Origin: an uncultured Isoptericola sp.
GTDB lineage: Bacteria > Actinomycetota > Actinomycetes > Actinomycetales > Cellulomonadaceae
DNA length: 64,000 bases
NCBI GenBank assembly: GCA_947497265.1
Contig: CANMFP010000006.1
Location: 102,397 to 166,396, forward strand
Direction of reading: 5' to 3'
The position numbers were made by a program, and so were the translations under genes. This document shows positions 9,806 through 17,843 of the stretch, piece after piece. How positions within the stretch are numbered: position 1 is the stretch's first letter; each line of letters begins with the position of its first letter. The notes beneath the pieces are model-generated. The model ran no database searches. It was not told the origin of the DNA and worked only from the letters and a program-made list of their open reading frames with translations.

Positions 9806-11110
9806 GTGGCAACTCCGCAGAACTACCTGGCAGTGATCAAGGTGGTCGGCATCGGCGGTGGCGGCGTGAACGCCGTGAACCGCATGATCGAGGTCGGCCT
9901 CAAGGGCGTCGAGTTCATCGCCATCAACACGGACGCTCAGGCGCTGCTGATGTCGGACGCCGACGTCAAGCTCGACGTCGGGCGCGAGCTCACCCGCGGC
10001 CTGGGCGCCGGCGCCGACCCGGAGGTCGGGCGCAAGGCCGCCGAGGACCACGAGGAGGAGATCGAGGACGTCCTGCGCGGGGCCGACATGGTCTTCGTCA
10101 CGGCCGGCGAGGGCGGCGGCACCGGTACCGGCGGCGCGCCCGTCGTGGCCCGGATCGCGCGCTCGCTGGGCGCGCTGACGGTCGGCGTCGTGACGCGGCC
10201 GTTCACCTTCGAGGGGCGGCGCCGGTCCGTCCAGGCGGAGCAGGGGATCGAGGCGCTCCGCGAGGAGGTCGACACCCTCATCGTGATCCCCAACGACCGC
10301 CTGCTGTCCATGTCCGACAAGAGCGTCTCGGCGATCGCCGCGTTCCACTCGGCGGACCAGGTGCTGCACTCCGGCGTGCAGGGGATCACCGACCTCATCA
10401 CGACGCCGGGCCTGATCAACCTCGACTTCGCCGACGTCAAGTCGGTGATGCAGGGAGCGGGCTCCGCCCTCATGGGCATCGGGTCGGCGCGCGGCGAGGA
10501 CCGCGCGGTGCAGGCGGCCGAGCTGGCGATCTCCTCGCCGCTGCTCGAGGCCTCCATCGACGGCGCCCACGGGGTGCTGCTGTCCATCCAGGGCGGCAGC
10601 GACCTCGGGCTGTTCGAGGTGCACGAGGCGGCGCGCCTCGTGCAGGAGGCGGCGCACCCGGAGGCGAACATCATCTTCGGCACGGTGATCGACGACGCCC
10701 TCGGCGACGAGGTGCGGGTCACGGTCATCGCGGCCGGGTTCGACGGCGGGCTGCCGAAGTCGCGCGAGGACTCCCGCGCCCTGGGCCAGGTCGCCGGTGC
10801 GAGCTCGTCGTCAGCCGGGGACAGCGCCCGTACCGCCCCGGCGGCGTCGCCCCACGGCGGCTCGCCCGCGACCGCGCCGGTGCCCGCCGCCGAACCGGCC
10901 CACGCCCGGCCCCGGCCGATCCCGGCCGACCCCGACGACGTCCCCGCGAGCCTGCAGCCGGTGGGCTCCGGGCAGCCGCGTCCTACCTTCACCGTGGTCG
11001 AGGACGGCGCCGGCGAGGGCGTGACGGTGGAACGGCCGGTCGAGGTGCCCCGGGTGGCCGAGAGGCCCCGGCCCGAGCCGGAGCTCGACGTGCCCGACTT
11101 CCTCAAGTGA
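9806..11110 (+). CDS. ftsZ: Cell division GTPase FtsZ
   Basis: 434 aa tubulin homologue forming the Z ring. The GTG at 9806 is chosen because GAGAGG lies 7 nt upstream and the product begins with the usual [20 protein letters not shown]; an in-frame extension to 9755 would run through the upstream dyad. The nucleotide signature [10 protein letters not shown] is near residues 103-112, and [11 protein letters not shown] and the T7 region follow. A Pro/Ala-rich linker of about 110 residues separates the GTPase core from the C-terminal peptide LDVPDFLK, the docking site for SepF and other partners. Stop overlaps pgeF (GTGA). Confidence 0.97.
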   Translation: MATPQNYLAVIKVVGIGGGGVNAVNRMIEVGLKGVEFIAINTDAQALLMSDADVKLDVGRELTRGLGAGADPEVGRKAAEDHEEEIEDVLRGADMVFVTAGEGGGTGTGGAPVVARIARSLGALTVGVVTRPFTFEGRRRSVQAEQGIEALREEVDTLIVIPNDRLLSMSDKSVSAIAAFHSADQVLHSGVQGITDLITTPGLINLDFADVKSVMQGAGSALMGIGSARGEDRAVQAAELAISSPLLEASIDGAHGVLLSIQGGSDLGLFEVHEAARLVQEAAHPEANIIFGTVIDDALGDEVRVTVIAAGFDGGLPKSREDSRALGQVAGASSSSAGDSARTAPAASPHGGSPATAPVPAAEPAHARPRPIPADPDDVPASLQPVGSGQPRPTFTVVEDGAGEGVTVERPVEVPRVAERPRPEPELDVPDFLK

Positions 11111-11916
11111 CGTCGTCGGCCACCTGGGCCCAGGAGGCGCTCTTGCCCGCGGACCTCGGAGCCGGGCTGCTGCGCGTGGACCTCGGTCCGGGCGTCGTGG
11201 CCGGCTTCACCACGCGGCACGGGGGCGTGTCGCCCGCTCCGTGGTCCTCGCTCGACCTCGGCACGACGACCGGGGACGAGGAGGCCCGGGTGCGGCGCAA
11301 CCGCGCGCAGGTGGCCGACTGGATCGGGGCGCCCGTCGCGTTCGCGAACCAGGTGCACGGGGCCACGGTGCTGACGCTCGGTGCTGCGGAGCGCACCGAG
11401 TGGGAGTCGTCGACGCCGCCGCTGAGCGCGGGGGAGGCCGACGGGCTCGTCACCGCCGAGGACGGGCTGGGTCTCGGCGTGCTGGTGGCGGACTGCGTCC
11501 CGGTGCTCCTCGCGGACCCCGTGGCACGTGTCGTCGGCGTCGCGCACGCCGGTCGTCGAGGGCTCGTGGCCGGCGTGGTCGACCGTGCGGTCGAGGCCAT
11601 GGTCGCTCGCGGGGCGCGCCTCGACGACCTGCGGGCCGCCGTCGGACCGGCCGTGTGCGGGCCGTGCTACGAGGTGCCCGAGGACTTGCGCGACGAGGTC
11701 ACCGCCGTCGTCCCGGAGGCTTGGGCCGTCACCGAGGCCGGGACCCCCGCCCTCGACCTGCCGGCCGGCGTCCGCGCCCGGCTGGCCGCGCTGGGTGTGC
11801 CCGCGAGCCGGCTGGAACGCTGCACCCGCACCGATCCCGACCTCTTCTCGCACCGGCGGGCGACGGCCGCGGGTGCGGTCACGGGCAGGCAGGCGGGTGT
11901 GATCGTGCTCGGCTGA
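11107..11916 (+). CDS. pgeF: Peptidoglycan editing factor / purine nucleoside phosphorylase-like PgeF (YfiH/YlmD)
   Basis: 269 aa protein of the former DUF152 'multicopper polyphenol oxidase' family. Members have been shown to act as broad purine nucleoside phosphorylases/adenosine deaminases, and E. coli YfiH limits mis-incorporation into peptidoglycan precursors. Family marks are [16 protein letters not shown], the metal-site segment [12 protein letters not shown] followed by [27 protein letters not shown], and [11 protein letters not shown] at the end. The GTG overlaps the ftsZ stop. In related genomes a yggS-type PLP gene often follows; here 92 nt separate pgeF directly from sepF. Confidence 0.9.
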   Translation: MTSSATWAQEALLPADLGAGLLRVDLGPGVVAGFTTRHGGVSPAPWSSLDLGTTTGDEEARVRRNRAQVADWIGAPVAFANQVHGATVLTLGAAERTEWESSTPPLSAGEADGLVTAEDGLGLGVLVADCVPVLLADPVARVVGVAHAGRRGLVAGVVDRAVEAMVARGARLDDLRAAVGPAVCGPCYEVPEDLRDEVTAVVPEAWAVTEAGTPALDLPAGVRARLAALGVPASRLERCTRTDPDLFSHRRATAAGAVTGRQAGVIVLG

Positions 11917-12008
11917 GTCCGTGCCGTGCACGGCGTGTCGTGCGGCGCTTACCGCGCGCTGCTGGTTACCGTCAAGTCACAGACCTACCGACGAAACGGA
12001 GCAGGGCG

Positions 12009-12482
12009 ATGGGCGGAGCGCTTCGCAAGACGATGCTGTACCTGGGGCTGGCCGACGACCAGCGCCCCGACGGGGAGTACCTCGACGAGTTCGACGAGGA
12101 GCTGGAGCCGGTGCGCGACGACGACTACCAGGCCGAGGTCACGCCTCTGCACCGGGACGGAGCACCGATGGACGCGTTCGCCGGTGGCGACCTGCGACGG
12201 ATCACCACGATCCACCCCCGGTCGTACAACGACGCCCGGCTCATCGGTGAGGCCTTCCGCGGCGGCACCCCGGTGATCATGAACCTCTCCGACATGGACG
12301 ACGCGGACGCCAAGCGCCTCGTCGACTTCTCGGCCGGCCTGATCTTCGGCCTCCACGGGTCGATCGAGCGTGTGACGAACAAGGTCTTCCTGCTCTCGCC
12401 CGAGCACGTGGAGATCACCGGCGAGGAGCAGGTCGCCGAGCGGCCCGACCCCCGCGCCGGAGCCTTCTACAACCAGTCCTGA
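12009..12482 (+). CDS. sepF: Cell division protein SepF
   Basis: 157 aa FtsZ partner that anchors the Z ring to the membrane in organisms lacking FtsA. The N-terminal amphipathic stretch ([17 protein letters not shown]) is the membrane-binding helix. An acidic linker follows, then the DUF552 core with [45 protein letters not shown] and VFLLSP. ATG 12009 is selected because it yields this conserved N terminus and has GGAGCAGGG in front; the longer in-frame extension overlaps pgeF in another frame. A strong hairpin follows the stop. Confidence 0.95.
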   Translation: MGGALRKTMLYLGLADDQRPDGEYLDEFDEELEPVRDDDYQAEVTPLHRDGAPMDAFAGGDLRRITTIHPRSYNDARLIGEAFRGGTPVIMNLSDMDDADAKRLVDFSAGLIFGLHGSIERVTNKVFLLSPEHVEITGEEQVAERPDPRAGAFYNQS

Positions 12483-12489
12483 CACGTCC

Positions 12490-12530
12490 ACGACGCGCGG
12501 CCCGGGAACGCCCCCCGGGCCGCGCGTCGT
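12490..12530 (+). terminator. Perfect 17-bp hairpin after sepF
   Basis: Arms at 12490-12506 and 12514-12530 pair perfectly over 17 bp around a 7-nt loop, starting 7 nt after the sepF stop. There is no T-run, as is common for actinobacterial terminators. It probably ends the dcw transcript before yggT. Confidence 0.75.
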
Positions 12531-12538
12531 GCGTCCGG

Positions 12539-12550
12539 TAAGTTGCCCTC
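12539..12550 (+). promoter_or_regulatory. Putative leaderless promoter of yggT
   Basis: TAAGTT at 12539-12544 ends 6 nt before the yggT GTG, directly after the sepF terminator hairpin. No ribosome site is visible. Confidence 0.5.
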
Positions 12551-12847
12551 GTGAGTGTGATCTTCGGCGTCGTCTACTTCGCCCTGTTCCTGTTCCTCGT
12601 CTGCCTCATCGTCCGGCTCGTCTTCGACTGGGTGCAGGTCTTCGCCCGGGAGTGGCGTCCGCGCGGCATCGTGCTGATCCTTGCGGAGGCGGTGTACACG
12701 GTCACCGACCCGCCCCTGCGCGCGCTGCGGCGCGTCATCCCGCCGTTGACGCTGGGCAGCGTCCGCCTCGACCTGGCGTTCCTCGTGCTGTTCTTCGCCA
12801 CGTCGATCCTTTTGCGCGTGGCGGGATCCCTCTCCGCGACCGCCTGA
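12551..12847 (+). CDS. YggT family integral membrane protein
   Basis: 98 aa protein with two hydrophobic segments, about residues 5-25 and 75-95 (LAFLVLFFATSILLRVAG). The loop WVQVFAREWRPRGIVLILAEAVYTVTDPPLRALRRVIPP (two blocks) carries the family signature TVTDPPLRxLRRxIPP. YggT proteins are small membrane proteins conserved next to sepF and divIVA in actinobacteria; a role in division or osmotic tolerance has been suggested, but the molecular function is not established. The GTG start is supported by the conserved N terminus and the hexamer 6 nt upstream. Confidence 0.9.
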   Translation: MSVIFGVVYFALFLFLVCLIVRLVFDWVQVFAREWRPRGIVLILAEAVYTVTDPPLRALRRVIPPLTLGSVRLDLAFLVLFFATSILLRVAGSLSATA

Positions 12848-13035
12848 CCGGCCGGGCTCGCCGGCAACCCTTCTCCCGGTCCCGCGACACGCGGGACCAG
12901 CCCACGCCGGACCTGTGAAGACACCGTGAGCGCGGCTCCCCCGGGGGGCCGTCGCAGCGGGCGTCCGCTACCGTGGTCATCCACGGACGCTCCGGGTCCG
13001 TGCACTGGACCGCGCTACGGCAACGAGGTGACACG

Positions 13036-13683
13036 ATGGCACTGCTGACGGCAGAGGACATCCTCAACAAGAAGTTCTCGGCGACGAAGTTCCGCGAGGG
13101 CTACGACGTCGAAGAGGTCGACGACTTCCTCGACGAGGTCGTTCGCACACTCACGTCCGTGCAGGAGGAGAACGACGACCTGCGATCCAAGCTCGCCGCG
13201 GCCGAGCGCCGTGTGGGTGAGCTGAGCCGCAGCGAGGCCGCGCAGCAGTCCGCCGAGCAGCCAGACGTCGCGGCGCAGGTCCAGGCAGCGGCCGCCGCTG
13301 CGGCCGCTGCGCAGCCGGCCGGCGACAAGCCGCACGCAGAGCCGGAGTCGGCCACCGGCATGCTCCAGCTCGCCCAGAAGCTGCACGACGACTACGTGCG
13401 CTCGGGCCAGGAGGAGGGTGACCGCCTGATCTCCGAGGCGAAGTCGGAGGGCAGCCGCATCGTGCGCGAGGCGGAGGAGACGAGCCACCGCACGCTCTCC
13501 CAGCTCGAGCAGGAGCGTTCGCTCCTCGAGCGCAAGATCGACGAGCTCCGGCTGTTCGAGCGGGACTACCGCACGCGGCTCAAGAGCTTCCTGCAGAACC
13601 TGCTCGGTGACCTGGACGCCCGCGGCTCGGCGCTCCCGCCGCAGCGGCAGAACGCCGGCGCGGGGCGTCCGCAGGAACTCTGA
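13036..13683 (+). CDS. divIVA: Polar growth/septum protein DivIVA (Wag31-like)
   Basis: 215 aa coiled-coil protein that recognises negatively curved membrane at poles and septa and organises cell-wall synthesis in actinobacteria. The conserved N-terminal domain (LTAEDILNKKFSATKFREGY, residues 4-23, then DVEEVDDFLDEVV) precedes a first coiled coil. A low-complexity linker (about 64-108) with a nine-Ala run follows, then a second coiled coil to about 195 and a short tail. ATG 13036 is supported by GAGGTG 6 nt upstream and by the conserved MALLTAEDI start. The 188-nt gap upstream of it holds no gene I can support; it has only a weak G/C hairpin near 12931-12952. Confidence 0.93.
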   Translation: MALLTAEDILNKKFSATKFREGYDVEEVDDFLDEVVRTLTSVQEENDDLRSKLAAAERRVGELSRSEAAQQSAEQPDVAAQVQAAAAAAAAAQPAGDKPHAEPESATGMLQLAQKLHDDYVRSGQEEGDRLISEAKSEGSRIVREAEETSHRTLSQLEQERSLLERKIDELRLFERDYRTRLKSFLQNLLGDLDARGSALPPQRQNAGAGRPQEL

Positions 13684-13704
13684 GCGGACCTCCGGAGCGG
13701 TCCC

Positions 13705-13772
13705 TGCGCGGACCGGCCCCACCCCAGGACACGCCACCTCGGCGCGTGCTGTTGTGCGGGCCGGTCCGCGCA
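13705..13772. repeat. Perfect 15-bp inverted repeat between divIVA and the traR/dksA-like gene
   Basis: TGCGCGGACCGGCCC at 13705-13719 is repeated in reverse complement at 13758-13772 with a 38-nt spacer. The right arm fills the spacer of the predicted promoter of the next gene, so the repeat could be the divIVA terminator, a regulator site, or both. A smaller dyad (GGACC/GGTCC, 13686-13703) precedes it. Confidence 0.6.
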
Positions 13773-13780
13773 CTTACGCT
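13752..13780 (+). promoter_or_regulatory. Putative housekeeping promoter of the traR/dksA-like gene
   Basis: TTGTGC (13752-13757) and TACGCT (13775-13780) are separated by 17 nt, which fits a principal-sigma promoter. The start codon lies 30 nt downstream, leaving room for the AGGG ribosome site at 13801-13804. Confidence 0.45.
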
Positions 13781-13810
13781 GCGGTGACCTCACGAACGGA
13801 AGGGCAGCGA

Positions 13811-14272
13811 ATGGCCAAGCTCTCCACCTCCCAGCGAGAGACGGTCCGGGGCGAGTTCCCGAACCTCGCGCGGGACGTCAAGAAGTTCCCGGTGCGTGAC
13901 GGGGAGGACCCCTGGACGCTCCAGGAGGTGTCCGAGCTCGCCTTCCTCCTGCTGGAGGACCGTGAGCGCTACACCCGGGAGCTGGCCGCAGCGGACGCCG
14001 AGCTGAGCGACCTGTTGCGCAACTCCGGGGACGGTGCGGGGGACGACCAGGCCGACTACGGCTCGAGCGCCCTCGAGCGCGAGCAGGAGCTGACGCTGGT
14101 GAACAACCTGCGTGACCTGCTGGCGCAGACGTCGCACGCGATCGGCCGGATCAGCAACGGCACCTACGCCACCTGCGAGATCACCGGGCACCCGATCGGC
14201 AAAGCGCGGTTGCAGGCCTTCCCGCGGGCGACGCTGTCGGTGGAGGCGAAGGCGCGCGAGGAGCGGCGCTGA
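13811..14272 (+). CDS. TraR/DksA-family protein with degenerate zinc finger
   Basis: 153 aa. Residues about 35-115 form the helical coiled-coil region typical of DksA/TraR proteins (ERYTRELAAADAELSDLLRN), followed by the signature NGTYATCEITGHPIGKARL and QAFPRATL. DksA relatives bind RNA polymerase through the secondary channel and modulate initiation. The zinc site normally has C-x2-C-x17-C-x2-C; here only C122 remains, with T125, S143 and A146 at the other positions, so metal binding is probably lost. It sits just upstream of lspA, as often seen in actinobacteria. Start at ATG 13811 is preceded by AGGGCAG. Confidence 0.88.
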   Translation: MAKLSTSQRETVRGEFPNLARDVKKFPVRDGEDPWTLQEVSELAFLLLEDRERYTRELAAADAELSDLLRNSGDGAGDDQADYGSSALEREQELTLVNNLRDLLAQTSHAIGRISNGTYATCEITGHPIGKARLQAFPRATLSVEAKAREERR

Positions 14273-14275
14273 CCG

Positions 14276-14289
14276 TAGAATCGGGCGCG
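14276..14289 (+). promoter_or_regulatory. Putative leaderless promoter of lspA
   Basis: TAGAAT at 14276-14281 ends 8 nt before the lspA ATG, right after the stop of the upstream gene. The 17 nt between the two genes contain no purine-rich ribosome site. Confidence 0.5.
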
Positions 14290-14883
14290 ATGTCCTCCAC
14301 GCCCACCGGTGCCGAGCCGGTTCCCGAGATCCCCGACGAGCCCGAGACGTCTGCACCGACGCTCCCTCCCGAGACGTCGGTGCGCCGCGGCCGGCTGGGT
14401 CGGTGGGCGTTCTTGCTGGCGGCGGTGGTCCTCGTCGTCGATCAGCTCACGAAGTGGTGGGCGCTGTCCGCGCTCACCGAGGGCGTGCGCGTCGCGCTCC
14501 TGGGTGACCTGCTCGGCCTCACCCTGGTGTTCAACCCGGGGGCGGCCCTGTCCTTCATGGCCAATGGGTACACCTGGGTCCTCACGATCGTCGTGGTGGC
14601 GGTCGTCGTGGTCATCGTGCGGGCGATGCGCCGGCTGGGTTCGGCGGGCTGGACGGTCGCGCTCGGGCTGCTGCTCGGCGGTGCCCTCGGCAACCTCGGC
14701 GACCGGTTGCTGCGCCAACCAGGGTTCGCCCGCGGTGAGGTCGTGGACATGATCGCCTACGCCGACTTCTTCGTCGGCAACGTCGCCGACATCGCGATCG
14801 TGGCCGCGGCGGGCATGATCATCGTGCTGTCGTTCCGCGGCATCGGGATCGACGGCAGCCGCGAGGCCCGGGACGCCGCCTGA
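14290..14883 (+). CDS. lspA: Lipoprotein signal peptidase (signal peptidase II)
   Basis: 197 aa membrane aspartic protease that removes signal peptides from prolipoproteins after diacylglyceryl transfer. It has a Pro/Glu/Thr-rich cytoplasmic N-terminal extension of about 35 residues and four transmembrane segments. Conserved blocks are [25 protein letters not shown] with catalytic D138, and GNVADIAI with catalytic D167. Substrates in this window would include the Rieske and trypsin-like lipoproteins. ATG 14290 may be used from a leaderless transcript. The stop overlaps the next ATG by one base. Confidence 0.95.
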   Translation: MSSTPTGAEPVPEIPDEPETSAPTLPPETSVRRGRLGRWAFLLAAVVLVVDQLTKWWALSALTEGVRVALLGDLLGLTLVFNPGAALSFMANGYTWVLTIVVVAVVVVIVRAMRRLGSAGWTVALGLLLGGALGNLGDRLLRQPGFARGEVVDMIAYADFFVGNVADIAIVAAAGMIIVLSFRGIGIDGSREARDAA

Positions 14884-15812
14884 TGACAGTGCGCACGCTG
14901 CCGGTGCCGGACGGCCTGGCCGGAGAACGGGTCGACGTCGCTCTCGGGCGCATGCTGGGCTTCTCGCGCACGCAGGCGGCAGAGCTCGCCGCCGCCGGAG
15001 CGGTGCGTCTCGACGGCCGGGAGGTCGGCAAGTCGGACCGGGTGGCCCCCGGCGGCTGGCTGGAGGTCGACGTGCCCGAGGTGTCGTCGGCGCCGCCGGT
15101 CGTCGCCGAGCCCGTCGAGGGGATGCGGATCGCCTACGAGGACGACGACGTCGTGGTCGTCGACAAGCCGGTCGGGGTCGCAGCGCACCCGTCGCCGGGG
15201 TGGACGGGCCCGACGGTGGTCGGAGCCCTGGCGGCGGCGGGGTACCGGATCTCGACGTCGGGGGCGGCCGAGCGTCAGGGGATCGTGCACCGGCTGGACG
15301 TCGGGACCTCCGGCCTGATGGCCGTGGCCAAGAGCGAGCTGGCGTACACCGGACTGAAGCGCGCCTTCAAGGAGCGCACGGTGGACAAGGTCTACCACGC
15401 GCTGGTCCAGGGCCACCCCGAGCCGACGACCGGGACCATCGACGCGCCCATCGGCCGGCACCCGCACCACGACTACCGGTTCGCCGTGGTGGCGGAGGGC
15501 AAGGCGTCGGTGACGCACTACGAGGTCCTCGAGATGCTCCCGGCGGCCTCGTTGGCGCAGGTGCACCTGGAGACGGGTCGGACGCACCAGATCCGCGTGC
15601 ACTTCGCGGCGTTGCGGCACCCGCTGGTGGGTGACCTCACGTACGGCGCGGACCCGGTGCTGGCATCGAGGGTCGGGCTCGAGCGGCAGTGGCTGCACGC
15701 GATGCGGCTGGGTTTCGAGCACCCGCTGACGGGTGGCCGCGTCGAGGTGAGCAGCGAGTACCCCGACGACCTGCAGTCGGCTCTCGAGGTCGTCCGCGGC
15801 GCCTACGCCTGA
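14883..15812 (+). CDS. RluD-family 23S rRNA/tRNA pseudouridine synthase
   Basis: 309 aa. An N-terminal S4 RNA-binding domain (about residues 10-70, [21 protein letters not shown]) precedes a pseudouridine synthase domain. The catalytic motif [18 protein letters not shown] has the nucleophile D139, followed by [12 protein letters not shown]. The lspA-rluD pairing is widespread in Gram-positive bacteria, and the TGATG overlap implies cotranslation. The exact uridines modified cannot be read from sequence; RluD-type enzymes modify helix 69 of 23S rRNA, but paralogues differ. Confidence 0.92.
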   Translation: MTVRTLPVPDGLAGERVDVALGRMLGFSRTQAAELAAAGAVRLDGREVGKSDRVAPGGWLEVDVPEVSSAPPVVAEPVEGMRIAYEDDDVVVVDKPVGVAAHPSPGWTGPTVVGALAAAGYRISTSGAAERQGIVHRLDVGTSGLMAVAKSELAYTGLKRAFKERTVDKVYHALVQGHPEPTTGTIDAPIGRHPHHDYRFAVVAEGKASVTHYEVLEMLPAASLAQVHLETGRTHQIRVHFAALRHPLVGDLTYGADPVLASRVGLERQWLHAMRLGFEHPLTGGRVEVSSEYPDDLQSALEVVRGAYA

Positions 15813-15818
15813 CGGCGC

Positions 15819-15847
15819 TTGTCCCGGAGGCAGCAGCGGGCTACTCT
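15819..15847 (+). promoter_or_regulatory. Predicted promoter of the beta-helix gene
   Basis: TTGTCC (15819-15824), 17-nt spacer, TACTCT (15842-15847). Transcription would start near 15854, giving a leader of about 43 nt with a strong GAGGAGGA ribosome site. A palindrome begins right at the expected transcription start. Confidence 0.55.
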
Positions 15848-15855
15848 CGTGGCGA

Positions 15856-15875
15856 CGGGTGACACGAGTCACCCG
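15856..15875. promoter_or_regulatory. Palindrome at the start of the beta-helix mRNA
   Basis: CGGGTGAC and GTCACCCG pair perfectly around ACGA. Lying at about +2 to +22 of the predicted transcript, it could be a repressor operator or a 5'-end mRNA hairpin. It lacks the central CG step typical of LacI-family sites, so linking it to the nearby LacI-type regulator would be speculative. Confidence 0.45.
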
Positions 15876-15896
15876 CGACCTCGACGAGGAGGACGC

Positions 15897-17822
15897 ATGT
15901 CATCACCCCACGCAGCGGCACGAGCGAGCGCACGGCAGCCGCGCCGCCGGCTCGTGCCTGCCGTCGCCGCAGGAGCAGCTCTCGTGACCGCCATCGCCAC
16001 CATGCCCGGCGCGCAGGCCGCCCGGCCCGACCTGGTCGACGCCACCGACCCGGACTTCGGCCCGCACGTGACCGTGTTCGGTCCCAGCACGCCGCAGGAC
16101 GAGATCCAGGCCACGATGGACTCCCTGCACGACCGGCAGGTCGACGCCGAGATGGGTACCGACCGGCACGCCGTCTACTTCCTGCCCGGCACCTACGGCT
16201 CGGCCGAGGATCCGTTGCAGATCGACGTCGGGTACTACACCGAGGTCGCCGGTCTGGGCGCCTCGCCGTCCGACGTCACCGTCGACGGCACGATCGAGGT
16301 GCGCAACCGCTGCCTCTCGGACGACCCCGCGAACCCCAACTGCATCGCGCTGGTCAACTTCTGGCGGACCGTGTCGAACCTGTCGCTCGACGTGAACACC
16401 GCGGGCCAGGGCGACTGCGAGGCGACGACGAACTTCTGGGCGGTGTCGCAGGCTGTCTCGATGCGTCGTCTCGACGTGCGCGGCCCGCTCTCGCTCATGG
16501 ACTACTGCTCGGCGGGCCCGCAGTACGCCAGCGGCGGCTTCATCGCCGACTCCCGGTTCGACACCGAGGTGACCAACGGCTCGCAGCAGCAGTGGCTCAC
16601 GCGCAACAGCGAGCTCGGTGGCGGCTGGTCCAACGCGGTGTGGAACCAGGTCTTCGCCGGGGTCGACGGTGCGCCGAGCGAGCAGAACTTTCCGACGGAG
16701 CCGTACACCACGCTCGAGACGACGCCGGTGAGCCGTGAGAAGCCGTACCTGTTCGTCGACGACGAGGGGCGTTACCAGGTGCGCGTCCCCGCCGCGCAGA
16801 CGGATACTCGCGGCGTCTCGTGGGCCGACGGCCTCGCCCCCGGCCGCACGCTGCCGATCGCGGACTTCTACGTCGCACGGCCCGGCGACTCCGTGGCGAG
16901 GATCAACAGCCAGCTGGCTCGCGGAAAGCACCTGCTGCTCACGCCCGGCGTCTACGACGTCGACCGGAGCATCTCCGTCAAGCGGCCGGGCACGGTCGTG
17001 CTCGGCATGGGGCACGCCACGCTCACCGCCGTCGACGGCGCGGTGCCGCTGACGGTCGCCGACACCTCCGGGGTCGTCGTGGCCGGTGTCTCCATCGACG
17101 CCGGGACCGAGGAGTCGCCGGCGCTGCTGCGCATCGGCAAGGAGCGCGGCAAGAACCACAGGTCGGACGCCGCCGACCCGATCACGTTGTCCGACGTGTA
17201 CTTCCGGGTGGGCGGCCCGCATGTCGGCAAGGCGGACGTGGCTCTCGACGTGAACTCGCACGACGTGCTCATCGACCACACCTGGGTGTGGCGCGGCGAC
17301 CACGGCGTCGAGGGCTTCGCGACGGACGGGTCCGCGGGCGTCAACGGCGACACGGAGCGCTGGGCCACGAACGTCGGCCGCAACGGCGTGGTGGTCGACG
17401 GCGACCGCGTCACCGCCACCGGGCTCTTCGTCGAGCACTTCCAGGAGCACAACACGATCTGGAACGGCGAGGACGGCACCGTGGTCCTCTACCAGAACGA
17501 GCTGCCCTACGACCCGCCGACCCAGGCGGACTGGACGCAGCCGGACGGCACGCTCGGCTGGGAGGGGTACAAGGTCGCCGACGACGTCGAGCGGCACCGC
17601 CTGTTCGGCGCGGGCGTGTACGTGTTCAACCAGAACAACCCGGAGATCATCACGGAGAACGGGTTCTCGGTGCCGCAGGTACCGGGGGTTCGGCTGCACC
17701 ACCTCATGACGGTCAACCTCAGTGCCGGCACGATCCAGCACGTCGTCAACGGGGTGGGCGACGCGGTGCCGCCGTCGACGTCGGGGTCCCCGGAGTACGT
17801 CGTGGACTACCCGGTGCCCTGA
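15897..17822 (+). CDS. Secreted right-handed beta-helix protein, GH55/pectate-lyase-like
   Basis: 641 aa exported protein. Residues 1-41 form a signal peptide with an RRR motif, a hydrophobic core ([19 protein letters not shown]) and AQA|AR cleavage. The mature part contains two beta-helix-like modules, each introduced by a 'pathway' phrase (AVYFLPGTYG; LLLTPGVYDVD) of the kind found in pectate-lyase-3 and GH55 exo-beta-1,3-glucanase folds. Other marked segments are GSQQQWLTRNSELGGGW, FVDDEGRYQVRVP and GLFVEHFQEHNTIWNGE. Actinobacterial relatives are usually left without a proven function. I infer a polysaccharide-active role but cannot name a catalytic residue. Start is supported by GAGGAGGA. 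It ends 16 nt from a convergent LacI-type gene. Confidence 0.7.
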   Translation: MSSPHAAARASARQPRRRLVPAVAAGAALVTAIATMPGAQAARPDLVDATDPDFGPHVTVFGPSTPQDEIQATMDSLHDRQVDAEMGTDRHAVYFLPGTYGSAEDPLQIDVGYYTEVAGLGASPSDVTVDGTIEVRNRCLSDDPANPNCIALVNFWRTVSNLSLDVNTAGQGDCEATTNFWAVSQAVSMRRLDVRGPLSLMDYCSAGPQYASGGFIADSRFDTEVTNGSQQQWLTRNSELGGGWSNAVWNQVFAGVDGAPSEQNFPTEPYTTLETTPVSREKPYLFVDDEGRYQVRVPAAQTDTRGVSWADGLAPGRTLPIADFYVARPGDSVARINSQLARGKHLLLTPGVYDVDRSISVKRPGTVVLGMGHATLTAVDGAVPLTVADTSGVVVAGVSIDAGTEESPALLRIGKERGKNHRSDAADPITLSDVYFRVGGPHVGKADVALDVNSHDVLIDHTWVWRGDHGVEGFATDGSAGVNGDTERWATNVGRNGVVVDGDRVTATGLFVEHFQEHNTIWNGEDGTVVLYQNELPYDPPTQADWTQPDGTLGWEGYKVADDVERHRLFGAGVYVFNQNNPEIITENGFSVPQVPGVRLHHLMTVNLSAGTIQHVVNGVGDAVPPSTSGSPEYVVDYPVP

Positions 17823-17843
17823 CCGGCGCCGAGCGGCGTCAGG
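17818..17843. terminator. Possible shared bidirectional terminator
   Basis: CCTGAC (17818-17823) and GTCAGG (17838-17843) pair, and each arm includes one of the two convergent stop codons. The 14-nt interior is G/C-rich but pairs imperfectly, so the call is weak. Confidence 0.3.

Noticed and set aside
12848..13035. The divIVA upstream gap as a small gene or riboswitch
   Set aside because: No open frame with a ribosome site and no recognisable RNA fold; only a short imperfect G/C hairpin was seen.
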